Positions 22,135 through 32,644 of a stretch of DNA of 64,000 bases are shown in pieces (within the stretch, counting starts at the first letter, position 1; each line of letters opens with the position of its first letter). The translations under genes and the position numbers were made by a program. The notes under the pieces were generated by a model that was not told the DNA's origin, did not search any database, and worked only from the letters and a program-made list of their open reading frames with translations. Origin of the DNA: Aporrectodea caliginosa (lineage: Eukaryota; Annelida; Clitellata; Crassiclitellata; Lumbricidae); the NCBI GenBank assembly GCA_020284085.1, contig JACEVL010001191.1:549501-613500 (forward strand), written 5' to 3'.

Positions 22135-25100
22135 TGTAGGCACCATCAGTAGGGTTTACATAGCGTGTTTTAAGTGGTATGGGAACGGCGTTCCCACTGT
22201 TCTCGAAATTTTTTGCTTGCGTTCCCACTGCTCACCATGTAATAGAACCATGATAACACATGCTTTCCAATAAAAGTCTCCCTCGGAGTTCCCACTGCTC
22301 ACCCAAACCACTTTAACCACTGTTTATACCCAGCGGCCAGGGCAATGACTACTTCAGCAACTTGAAACCCGGATAAACTTAAGGGAGTGCTATGATACAG
22401 ACTCTAATAACAGAAATCATTAGTAGGCTACATCACCTGAAAGAATTTAAAGTCATCAGCCGACATTTTAAAAGGTATCACTGACAATTCTGCAGGCTAT
22501 GTCGGCCTACACATGTATGTACAATAATACTGTTGTTAAACCGTTCAATGCACAACTCATTACATCTAATAGACTGGAACTTGGGATGAAGTGGATGTTA
22601 CGGCTACTAATGCATACGTGAGCAATGTAAACATTTGGCAGTAGCAAATTAGCGTGGACACAGACCAGATATGTTAAAATGATGGGTCTTAGACCAGAGA
22701 TAGGCTATTAAATTGATGTTGTTTGTGCTACTTTATTTATCTAAGTACTACAGATAAATGTTACAGAGAAGATCGAGCTACTCCTAGGCTTGACCTTGTA
22801 ATTGTAATCGTAATCTCCAAACTTCTAAAGTGCCACTCGAAATAAGCGCAGGGCACCAGCTTATTCACGATCGAGCGCTGCGGATTGTGACCTGTAACGG
22901 ACCAACCAACCTGGCGTTTGCGAACTTAATTTGATACAGCGCTGGTGAAAAAACTGGTCTCCCTGACGCGGCTTTTGTGAGACGCTGAAGAATTTCGAAG
23001 ATTTACATTTACACTGGAAACTTCTGTAATAAGCTTCATTGTAGGCCCTAATTGTACATTTATTTAGAGCAGCCCACAGAGCAAAACAAATTAAAGGCAC
23101 TCTGCGCTAGTCAATATGGCGTTAAATATAATTAAGAATCATATTATTACACGTGTCAGAAAAATAATGCACAGTAAAGTAGATGAGGCACTAATGGCAG
23201 ACTAACGCGCACACGTGGAGTCGTGGACCCAACCAAATGACTTCCATCGACATTTGACGGATGGCATTGATTTGCAGAGTCTCTGGACCAAGTTGCGTCG
23301 ATAATGTGGAGCGACTACTGGTGACCGCGCTCATAGCAAATGTATCTGTAGAGTCACAAATGTGTGTTTATCAGTCAAAACAGCTAGATCTATAGGCTAT
23401 ATTACTGCCGCACAAAGAAAAAGCTGACTTCTAAATTATATTTCTGACAGTCTTGTTCATGGCACTTTCGTGCTACGTAGTAGCTAGGCTACACTTCACT
23501 ATAGGCCTACAGCCAACTCGCTAGTAGGCCTACTCCCAATCACCCTTTCTCGTCACCCGGTACCTACTCATCGCAAGTTCTCCAACTGAGCCATGATTGT
23601 GGCACCCTGCATCACGTCTTCCCTCTTAATTCCACAAATGCTCGGTTCCTCCACCATCTTTGCCAATCAGCCACCATCATCTGCCTCACGCTCATCCATC
23701 AATCACCCCTCGGGCTTTCCACTCAAAACTAGTCTCACAACTTCAAGATTTCATACCCTGACTCATCATATTCTCCACCTTCCAATCCTCGGCCGAAGCG
23801 ACACCACCACCACCACCACCACCACCACCACCACCACCACCAAGAAGTAGCCTACTCTGCCCATCTGGCAACCGGACTCTGACTACTCTTTGGACAACCC
23901 TTTTCACTCAAAGCAGCTCTGGTGAATAAGCTGGTGCCCTGCGCTTGGCGTTCAACTGGAGCTATTACTCTATCCACAACGACGACGACGACTCTATGTG
24001 TGTCCGTCTAGAGGTAAGGTTTTGTAAGTTCTCGAAGTGCGACACCAACTAAAAATATCCACAGAGTCTCTGAGCTCTGCCGGTCGACAACGATTCGGAG
24101 CGGCGATCAACATCCACCGGCCGAAGACTCCCGGTGCGTCGTTCCGTATTAGTCGTTATCCTTTCCTGACTGAATTCTCGCGGCTTGGAACGGTTATTTG
24201 TTACCGCTCGACGTCGATGACATCACTCACGCTACTTCTTGTCCTCACCCGTCTCGTCGTGTGTATCCCTCGTCGTTTATCTTTCGTCGTATTTCTCTTT
24301 CTTGCCCTTTTTATAGGCAGGCGAGGCGACCGAGGCAAAACGAAGTAAAAGAGGCAAAACCAGGCAGGCGAGGAAAAACGAGGCAAGTGAGGCAACCCAG
24401 AAAAAGTTACGCAAAACGAAGCAATGCGAGGCATTGAGCAAAAACGAGACATAGGCTATCAAGTAAAGTAGGCCTAGTTAACACACACAAAACCGAGGCA
24501 GCGCCCACCCTTAACCGCTACATCCTCTTCGATTAAAATATTATGTAAGAGATTAGGCCTAAGTTAGGCCTATGGAATATATTTGTTTGCAAAACTTATT
24601 AAAGGAAATTTCATTAAGATTATATATATAGGCTAAGCTTCATTTAACTGGCCTATATTCATAAACATTCATGACCTTTAGACTAGAACTTAGTTTGGTT
24701 CGTAATGTGAAGCTCACCTCACGCTTTTATTTTTTTAAAGTAGCCTAGCCTAGTCATTACGAGCGCCCCATCTGTACAATTTTGTGATTTTTGGCCATTT
24801 GATAGAAACACGCCTGCTTTTCAACTAATTAATGTTCAATTCATTTTTAGTTATTGACTTGACTGTACTTGACAGAATGTTGGTACTACTGGTTGCTAGT
24901 TCTGTGAACGTCAATTCCCGCAGAATAGTGCATTAGTTGAATCAATGATTCCTCATGTGCACAGGTCGCTCATACTTCGACACGGTGCAACAACATTCAC
25001 TTTGGTCCGTATGTTTGCCCATATACCTGTAACTGAGTCCAAATAGCAAGCTCATGTAAGTGCTTTTACTGACATTTGCAATTAACTGTTCGTCACCAAA

Positions 25101-25230
25101 TAACTAATATCAACAGAACTGATATTGCTCTATAAGTAATAGCTTCCGATAAAAATCGGAATGTGCGAAAACGGTGGTAGCACTTATCCCATAGAAATAG
25201 TAAAATCACGTTCCATTAACCTAAGTCGCT
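22135..25230. other. Intergenic between copies 3 and 4
   Basis: No gene is recognised. 22165-22315 has AAGTGGTATGGG and CCCAAACCACTT ends and may be another MITE, without a clear target duplication. A (CAC)n microsatellite is at 23802-23843. 24320-24450 is a degenerate GAGGCAAAACGAG repeat. From about 24540 the sequence is 5' flank of copy 4, with similarity to 12290-12970. Confidence 0.5.
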
Positions 25231-25248
25231 TTCAAGCAATCGTTTGCA

Positions 25249-25276
25249 GAACAATTAATTAGGTTCACTATAAATG
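25249..25276 (+). promoter_or_regulatory. Conserved proximal promoter with TATA box, copy 4
   Basis: GAACAATTAATTAGGTTCAC followed by TATAAATG (25269-25276), 152 bp before the chosen start codon. The block aligns with 19421-19449, 13631-13655, 27607-27630 and 6433-6452. An upstream ATG at 25274 lies inside the TATA box, so it is unlikely to be transcribed. Confidence 0.7.
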
Positions 25277-25420
25277 AAGCAAAACAGCGTGCTCTATTGT
25301 GTGCCCAACGCTGCGGTCAGAAGTTCTAAACGACACGGTGGAAAAGCACTCTACGAGCACAGTTACAATCGGATTGGAAACGCGTACACATATTTCCTCA
25401 GCAGAGAATACATCAATGCA

Positions 25421-26959
25421 ATGATGAACGAAATCCGTCAAGAGTTGAGAAGATTTGCCGAAACGACTGGAATAAAGGGCGTTGGTCGCATCGTCAAGAC
25501 CACGAGCAAGGTAATTCGATTTTTCTGGTTGATCTCCATTCTGGTATGCTTTGCCATTCTTCTCTTCCAAGTTACGAAGGTTCTCGGTAACTACACCTCT
25601 CACACTGTGACTAGAAGTTCCAAAGTAGTTCATACTAAACCGAACTTTCCATATGTCACTATCTGCAATCTTTTCCCCGTCGACAATTTCAGCAGCGCTA
25701 GCTACGACGAATACCTGAAAACGGTAGAAACCTTGAGACAGCATGATATTAGACTGCAAAGTAGTAACGATTCGGAACTGTGGACGTACGCAGGATCCCT
25801 TGTATATTATAATGTTAACACTCCATTACTGGAAGAGGTCCGTGATAGCGACGATGGTTTCGTCGTCGAGTGCTCACAGTACGATTGGGATCTGTACATT
25901 CCAACGCCATGTAAAGCCAAAGCAGTTCTCACAACTCCACTACAAAAGTGTCACCAGATCGAATTGGACTGGACTAATGGAACGGTAGCCGCAGTCACCG
26001 TGTTGCTTTTCACAAATAATTTCCAATCGCAAATCATTGACGGCTACAATCCGTGGATTCGTACATCGTCTGGCACGGGTGCAAGTGTCATGGTTCACCC
26101 GAACGGAACCTTTCCCAGTCCTAAAACATCGATAATGGTCTCTACAGGAAAACAGCTGAACATTCAGCTAAAACAGACGAACGTCAATCGTCTCCCACAA
26201 CCCTATGGCAACTGCACCGAACGTAAGTTCCTCATTCCGGCACAACCAAACTCGCCTACCTACAGCATCGGGGCCTGCATCAGCCTCTGCAGGCAACGCC
26301 AGACGATAAAAAACTGCAGATGTCTCGACCACAGTGAAATCTTCACCGATGAAGAATTAAATCTCGTAAACCGTACGTTCTGCGCCAACATAACCCAGAC
26401 CACCAACGAGACACCACTACTCCTGGAAGCAATGACACTCCATTTGGAATTGATCTATTGCGTATCTACTTTCGTACCTACCGATGATGATTGCGACTGT
26501 CCAATACCTTGCTCAGAAACATACTACGACACTAGTGCTTCATCTTCGCAATGGCCAAATCCGCTCTACCACCTCTCCTTTTACAAACAACACATCCAGA
26601 ATAATGTGCACTATGTCAACAAGTTTTCGACCTATGAAGAAATCCTTAGGAACGCAGGAAACCAAACAGATGAGGAAACTGTAAAGCAGATCAAAAGCCT
26701 TCATCTAATCGAAGACAATTTTCTAGAGGTTTTGATTATGTTTTCCGAGGACACCATCCAGGAGTTTACAGATTCCGCGGCAATCACCTGGGACACTCTG
26801 GTTTCCAATTTGGGCGGATCATTCAATCTGTGGCTTGGAATTTGCGTTCCAACATTTGCCGAAATAATAGAACTAATATACTCGCTGTTGGTCATTGTTT
26901 GTTGCAATAGGAAAGACAATGTTATTCAGGTAGTGCCTGACAGGAAACCAACTTTCTAA
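25421..26959 (+). CDS. DEG/ENaC family ion channel, copy 4 (intact)
   Basis: A 512-residue intronless DEG/ENaC channel with the same layout as copy 2: TM1 about 32-53, FPYVTICN after TM1, Cys-rich CDCPIPC near 358, TM2 about 467-493, selectivity position Gly-Ile-Cys, short C-tail ending KPTF. The frame is open upstream to an ATG at 25274, which would add 49 residues. That ATG is inside the TATA box and other copies have stops there, so the Met-Met at 25421, shared by copies 2 and 5, is preferred. This is the only intact gene with both an intact frame and a canonical TATA box at the conserved distance, so it is the best candidate for the active member. Ectodomain differences from copies 2 and 5 concentrate at about residues 100-150. 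Confidence 0.93.
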   Translation: MMNEIRQELRRFAETTGIKGVGRIVKTTSKVIRFFWLISILVCFAILLFQVTKVLGNYTSHTVTRSSKVVHTKPNFPYVTICNLFPVDNFSSASYDEYLKTVETLRQHDIRLQSSNDSELWTYAGSLVYYNVNTPLLEEVRDSDDGFVVECSQYDWDLYIPTPCKAKAVLTTPLQKCHQIELDWTNGTVAAVTVLLFTNNFQSQIIDGYNPWIRTSSGTGASVMVHPNGTFPSPKTSIMVSTGKQLNIQLKQTNVNRLPQPYGNCTERKFLIPAQPNSPTYSIGACISLCRQRQTIKNCRCLDHSEIFTDEELNLVNRTFCANITQTTNETPLLLEAMTLHLELIYCVSTFVPTDDDCDCPIPCSETYYDTSASSSQWPNPLYHLSFYKQHIQNNVHYVNKFSTYEEILRNAGNQTDEETVKQIKSLHLIEDNFLEVLIMFSEDTIQEFTDSAAITWDTLVSNLGGSFNLWLGICVPTFAEIIELIYSLLVIVCCNRKDNVIQVVPDRKPTF

Positions 26960-27767
26960 TGGACAGGAAAGTAAGTGCTTTTAAATGTCTGAAGGACAGG
27001 AAAATATCCTATTCATGAAACGTTAATCTTATGCCAATGATGTTTTGCATGACATAGCCTTTTGTTGCGGTAGTTAATGCATAGTGAGTGCCCTGTGCAT
27101 TAGGCACAAGTGCGACAGAAGTTGTTCAACATAATTTTCAGCATACCATCTGAGGGAATCAATTTGATACAGTTTCAACATTTCATTATAATGTGTAATT
27201 GGCTTGGAAGCATTTAGGCTACTTAATCTAAACTCTCGGACGTACAGCGAAACAACGGCACATGCATTAAACGTTCTGTGATGATCAATATCCTCTGGAT
27301 GGAGCATTAGTTGGATCAATTGATACTCTAGTCCACAGCTCGTTCTTATTGCGATCTCTGCGACAAGCACGTCGGTAAAACACATGAGGCAGACTCCAAA
27401 ACGGAAAGGTCACTAAGTGCCTTTAGGACTATTGACATTTTCAACAAGATTATTCATCAAATGGGCCCAGAATTGGAATAGATCTCTCAGCAGCGACATC
27501 CGATAAAAATCTGAAAACGCAGCTACAGGCTAGCCATTGTCCCATAACGTGATCAGCAATAAACAGTGCTTCTAAATCACTTTTCAAGTAATTCGGAAGC
27601 AGCATAATTAATCAGATTCAATACAATTGAAGCAGAGCATAAATATTGTAATGTGTTCAACTCTGCGGTCATAGTCCCAAACGACGCTGTAGCAAAACAC
27701 AGTTACATTCAGATTGGTTAAGTGTATAGGCTACATCTATCCACAGAAGAGAAAATACATCAGTGCA
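26960..27767 (+). other. 5' flank and leader of DEG/ENaC copy 5
   Basis: 27070-27330 matches the orphan flank at 8810-9060. The promoter block is at about 27605-27632, but the TATA position reads ATACAATTG; a CATAAATATT at about 27639 might substitute. The leader continues to the start codon with no hAT insertion and provides the empty-site comparison for copy 2. Confidence 0.55.
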
Positions 27768-29306
27768 ATGATGAACGAAATCCGTCAAGAGCTGAGAAGA
27801 TTTGCAGAAACGACTGGAATAAAGGGTGTCGGTCGCATCGTCAAGGCCACAAGCAAGGTAATTCGATTTTTCTGGTTGACCTCCATTCTGGTTTGCTTCG
27901 CAATGCTTCTCTTCCAAGTCTATCATGTTCTCTTTAACTACACGTCTCACGCTATGACCCGAAGCAACAGAGTGATTCACACTAAACCGATCTTTCCTGA
28001 TGTCACAATCTGCAACCTTTTCCCCGTCTACAATATCAGCAGCGCAAGCTACAATGAATACCTGAAAACGATCGACACCTTGTCACAGTATGAACTTGAA
28101 CCACAACTTACTAAAGATTCGGCATTGTTATCGTTCGTGAGATCCATTGAATTTTATAACGCCAATACTCCTTTACTTGAGGAGTTCCAAGAAAACCTAG
28201 ATGGCTTTGTTGTGCAGTGTTTACAGTACGATTGGAACCTGTACACGCCGGCGTCATGTAAAACCAAGGCAGTTCTGACACCTCCACTACAAAAGTGTCA
28301 CCAGATCGAATTGGGCTATACCAACGGCTCTGTTGCCGCAGTCACTGTGTTGCTTTTCACGAATAATTTCCAGTCGGAAATCATTGACGGCTACAACTCG
28401 TGGATCCGCATGTCGACGGGAACGGGTGCAAGTGTCATGATTCATCCCAAGGGTACCTTTTCCAATCCGAAGACATCGATCATGGTCTCTGCGGGAAACC
28501 AGCTGAAGATCCAGATAAAACAGTCGAACGTCAATCGTTTGTCACAGCCGTATGGCAACTGCACCGATCGAAAGCTCCTCATTCCGTCACAACCAAACTC
28601 GCCTACCTACAGCACCCGGGCCTGCATCAGCCTCTGCAGGCAACGCCAGACGATCGAAAACTGCAGATGTCTCGATAACAGTGAAATCTTCACCGATGAA
28701 GAATTAAATCTCGTAAACCGAACGTTCTGCGCCAACATCACCCAGACCATCAAGGAGACACCATTACTTCCTGAAGCAGTGACACGACGTTTGGAATTGA
28801 TCCACTGCCAAGGAAGCTTCATACCTAACGAAGATAATTGCGACTGTCCAATACCTTGCTCAGAAACATACTACGACACTAGTGCTTCATCTTCCCAATG
28901 GCCAAATCCGCTCTACCACCTCTCCTTTTACAAACAGTACATCCAGAATAATGTTCACTATGGTAACAAGTTTTCGACCTACGAAGAAATCCTGAAGAAC
29001 AAAAATAACCAAACAGACCAGGAAACGGTAAAGCAGATCAAAAGTCTTCGGCTAATCGAAGACAATTTTGTAGAGGTTTCGATTATGTTTTCCGAGGAAA
29101 AGATTGAGGAGTTTACAAATTCTGCGGCAATCACCTGGGACACCCTGGTTGCCAATTTGGGTGGATCATTCAATCTGTGGCTTGGAATATGCGTTCCAAC
29201 GTTTGCCGAAATAATAGAACTAATCTACTCGCTGCTGGTCATTGTTTGCTGCAAAAAGAGAGCCAACGTTATTCAGGTAGTGCCTGACAAGAAACCGACT
29301 TTCTAA
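27768..29306 (+). CDS. DEG/ENaC family ion channel, copy 5 (intact)
   Basis: A 512-residue intronless DEG/ENaC channel with TM1, FPDVTICN, the Cys-rich ectodomain with CDCPIPC, TM2 with LGGSFNLWLG followed by IC at the filter, and a Lys/Arg-containing C-tail ending KPTF. The frame is open to an earlier ATG at 27714, but the Met-Met at 27768 matches copies 2 and 4 in position and total length. It differs from its neighbours mainly at about residues 100-150. The TATA position is degraded. A canonical AATAAA lies 114 bp past the stop. As the last member of the array it faces a LINE/hAT-rich region. Confidence 0.92.
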   Translation: MMNEIRQELRRFAETTGIKGVGRIVKATSKVIRFFWLTSILVCFAMLLFQVYHVLFNYTSHAMTRSNRVIHTKPIFPDVTICNLFPVYNISSASYNEYLKTIDTLSQYELEPQLTKDSALLSFVRSIEFYNANTPLLEEFQENLDGFVVQCLQYDWNLYTPASCKTKAVLTPPLQKCHQIELGYTNGSVAAVTVLLFTNNFQSEIIDGYNSWIRMSTGTGASVMIHPKGTFSNPKTSIMVSAGNQLKIQIKQSNVNRLSQPYGNCTDRKLLIPSQPNSPTYSTRACISLCRQRQTIENCRCLDNSEIFTDEELNLVNRTFCANITQTIKETPLLPEAVTRRLELIHCQGSFIPNEDNCDCPIPCSETYYDTSASSSQWPNPLYHLSFYKQYIQNNVHYGNKFSTYEEILKNKNNQTDQETVKQIKSLRLIEDNFVEVSIMFSEEKIEEFTNSAAITWDTLVANLGGSFNLWLGICVPTFAEIIELIYSLLVIVCCKKRANVIQVVPDKKPTF

Positions 29307-29419
29307 TGGACAGGAAACTGAGTTCACTAACCTTCTAATGCAGTAACGTGTTGCACAGCCTTTCTCAGAGCAAAAACGGCATAATGTACGTTGAGTGCAA
29401 TTAAGGTTTTTGTATGCAA

Positions 29420-29425
29420 AATAAA
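29420..29425 (+). terminator. Poly(A) signal AATAAA of copy 5
   Basis: AATAAA in the conserved 3' flank, 114 bp after the stop. The aligned positions at copy 2 (ACGTAAAC) and copy 1 (AGGTAAAC) lack the canonical hexamer. Confidence 0.5.
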
Positions 29426-30132
29426 CTGCTTACGCCCAGGGACAGGGTAGGCACTAGGCACATCAGTAGTAAATCTTGAAAACCCAAATATTATATAATT
29501 TTGTATTATATGTATAAAATAGAACTGTATTTTATTCTATTAGTAGACAAGTACTTGAAAGAAACTCTCTAGCTGACATTTAAAAATGTCGCCATTGAGC
29601 TGCAGTCAATAATTATGTTGTGTTTATTTACTGATGCGTTATCATCTCTAATTTTTTTTTCTCATGCTTTGACATGAGAAACCGTTGTTCTATAATCGTA
29701 ATCGTAAACTCAAAATTTCTGCCACTCGAAAGATAAGCAAGCAAGGTGCATCAGCTTATTCACGAACGCTGCGTGAAGTCGAGGGGTTTCCAAAGAGTGG
29801 CAATGATGATGGAGGAACCGAGAATCTGTATACTGCAGCATAGGGAGCTCATTCCAGAGTCGTGGTACAGTGTGGAATATGGTGGGGTTCGATGAATAGT
29901 TACTGGGGGTCGAGATAGGCTGAGATAGGAATGGATAGTGAACAGTTCGCAGGGATACTTGGTCAGAAAATATTGTAGGGAGTTGTAGGTTAGTGATAGG
30001 ACTTTGAAGCTGATTCAGACCTCGTGAATAAGCTGGTGCCCTGCACTAGGCTTTCAAGTGCCGCTTTAGAAGTTAGAAGTTGAAGTTTAGAATTACAAGT
30101 ATGATTACGAAATGCGAAACAAAGGTAATACC

Positions 30133-31286
30133 CAGGGTCCGATTTGCCGGGGGGGTCGGGGGGTTGGACCCCCTTGCTTCTTCTTATCGACCCCCTTGCT
30201 TCTAGCCTTTGGCCGACCCCCGAGGGGGTCGGCTTGACCCCCTCAAATTCATTACCCACAGTCCTACACCAAACTACTCCATTATGACCAATCTAATGGT
30301 CACCTTTGTCTTTAGTACGCTAGTAATGTTACTTCTATCTATACTCGACCACTCTCCTCCTTTTCCTGTCTCACTGTCTTGCAGTTTGATATATATGTGT
30401 GTCACATCAAAGCACCATCTGCTTTTGGATAAGGGGCCTAAGGAAGAAGAAAGTCATCATTCAGCAAGATTTCAACACCCGTTACAGTTTTCAGGCCCAA
30501 TGGATCAGGTTTCCATGAAGTATATGCTTCAGGCGAGGACTCCAATCATGCCACAGGCCGGGTATAACAGCCGGGTCCATGCTTCAAGCCTCCCTGCTGA
30601 CCTTTCCCCTTTCCCCTTAAGCCACGGACAGTGGCGCCGAGACCGCTGAGTCATAAGTCGTGGAATATCAATCTAGACGTTGTCTTTTCGAAATTCTAGT
30701 TTTATGTGTATTTGTTGTTTATAAAACTGTCTGCGCATCGCTTGCCTTTATCGAAAATTAAGCGACATAGACTGAACGAAGCTAGGTTTAAGAAATTGTC
30801 GGAGAAACGAGCAGCAGGTGCAGCAAGTTCTATGGAGTTATTTTATAGGGCACAAATTGCTGAGAACAAGACATTGAATCCAATCATGCCGCATGCAGCA
30901 GTTTCATCAGCCAGATTGAAGTAGGCTATAGCGCTTCATTTAATTTTTGCTGAAGTTCTCAAAGACTTTGCAGGTATCAAGGATAGAAAGGTGCCATGCT
31001 CTGAAAAAGGTTGGGAATCACTGTGGACCTAATTAATCTATCAGTAGGCTACTTTTATAAAATATATATCACTCTTCCTGTTACGTTGGCCATTGCAGAA
31101 CGGCGCTCTATTATATTCAGGCCATCTGGTAATTGTACTACAGAAAGAACTTTGAGCAGATTGAAAATAATAAAAAATTACTTGCGATCCAACATCACAA
31201 ATGAGCGCCAATTTCAAACAGTATTTTATAGGATTGTATATACTAGTGGTTTACTACACTAACTATTGCGCATAATGCCATTATTT

Positions 31287-31345
<59 letters not shown>

Positions 31346-31481
31346 TATCATTTAAAGTTAATTACAATTTTTACCCTGGAACGTGGCGCCCCTCAAAAAC
31401 AACCCTTGCCCTCACATAAGCAATCCTGGATCAGCCACTGTTCCCGATCCCCCTGCTTCTTTTTTGACAAATCGGACCCTG
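30133..31481 (+). mobile_element. hAT transposon with transposase remnant, 8-bp TSD
   Basis: Inverted ends CAGGGTCCGATTTG and perfect 8-bp duplications GTAATACC (30125-30132 and 31482-31489). A decayed plus-strand frame at about 31080-31240 contains TERTLSRLKIIKNYLRSNI, a recognisable piece of the hAT C-terminal dimerisation domain. This ties the 8-bp TSD elements in this window to the hAT superfamily. A (TA)n run is at about 31290-31343. Confidence 0.9.
31290..31343. repeat. (TA)n microsatellite
   Basis: About 27 uninterrupted TA units inside the hAT element at 30133-31481. Confidence 0.95.
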
Positions 31482-32307
31482 GTAATACCCACACTGCTGA
31501 CAGGAGTCATTATGTGAAGGTAAGATATGAAGAGTTAGTCGATAGGTGTATGGAAGGGTTGGGAATTTCTTGATTTGATCAGCAAGGTCTATGATGATGA
31601 ATTCTGTTTTTGGAAGGGTTAAGGGAACTTAAGGCAGAAGAAGTTGGATGGCATCCATTGAGATATTAGGTAAATCACATCAAGTGAGCAACTGTGTGTA
31701 GAAGCGTAGCCTGGAAACAATTTCGGAGGTTTGCAAGTTTGGGGTGGTGGCATTCGTAGACAAAAATAATAAAACAAATTCGGCAATTATTCATTGGGAG
31801 GTTGAACCGCAAATCCACGCCCATGATTGTGTGGTGGTGTTGGAAAGAGCTCTGGAAGGATATGTAGAGTTGGGTGTCGTCGGCATAGAGATGGTGGTCA
31901 ACAGAGGAGGATTTAATTAGATGGTTAAATGGTGTGGTATGCAGAATGATGAGAAGTGGACCCAGGACGGAAGACTTGAGGGATACCCCCAAGAGAGCGG
32001 AAGAGGTTGCGAGCAGTAGTTTGAGGCTTTAACAGAGAAGGATCGGGAAGAGAAGTAGGACTGGAACCAGAGGAGAGCAGTACCAGAGATGCCAAAGCAA
32101 GTAGATAGTGATCAGCACTGCAACGTAATATCGGTCCCTTCATTCATTCATAGACCTACACAGGTGTTTAATTGCTCAAGTTGGCCCACTTCAGGATAAC
32201 CTACAAGCACAAGTTCAACGTTCTCCACAAAAGTTCAAGTAGTTGGACTCTTGCTATCAGTCTCACCCAATACTTGCCGTGTTCAGATTCTTTGCGAGAG
32301 TCTGGAT

Positions 32308-32644
32308 CAGTGTTTCTTAACCAGTGTTCGACCGAACCCCTGGGGTTCGGTGAGCCAGTGCCAGAAGTTCGGCAGAGGTCCTCTGAAATATATACATATT
32401 CAGGGTCAGTGAGTGCGAATGAAAAATCATTTGCTATTTTATTTTTATTTTTCGACTTTTATTTAACTGTTAGGCTATTAGTTCATGTATTGAATGTATT
32501 AATATTGTATCACATTTTGGTATAATTTTTTATTTCCTTTTGTTCCCATTAGTTAAAAAATTATTGTTCAAACTTGAGGGGTTCGGTGAGTGGTCATGGA
32601 TTTCTCTTGGGGTTCGGCTCCCTTGAAAAGGTTAAGAACCACTG
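32308..32644. mobile_element. hAT-type MITE with 8-bp TSD
   Basis: Ends CAGTGTTTCTTAACCAG and (reverse) CAGTGGTTCTTAACC, flanked by perfect GTCTGGAT duplications (32300-32307 and 32645-32652). Subterminal GGGGTTCGG motifs occur at both sides. Confidence 0.92.

Larger units (their letters stand above)
29825..32150 (-). mobile_element. LINE fragment (CR1/L2-like), split by a hAT element
   Basis: On the minus strand, 31990-31675 contains a reverse-transcriptase palm segment with VLGPLL and the YADDTQLYIS active-site motif (two catalytic Asp). Downstream is a NPSKTEF-like region (about 31620-31500). After the hAT insertion (30133-31481) the C-terminal VPRLWNELP motif appears at about 29850-29825. 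Frames are broken; no full-length protein is possible. Confidence 0.7.

Noticed and set aside
22165..22315. MITE-like ends AAGTGGT / ACCACTT
   Set aside because: Inverted repeats are short and flanks do not show a duplication; mentioned only within the intergenic entry.
30209..30649. 146-codon frame within the hAT element
   Set aside because: No similarity to hAT transposase domains is visible, and its start lies in the element's GC-rich subterminal repeat.
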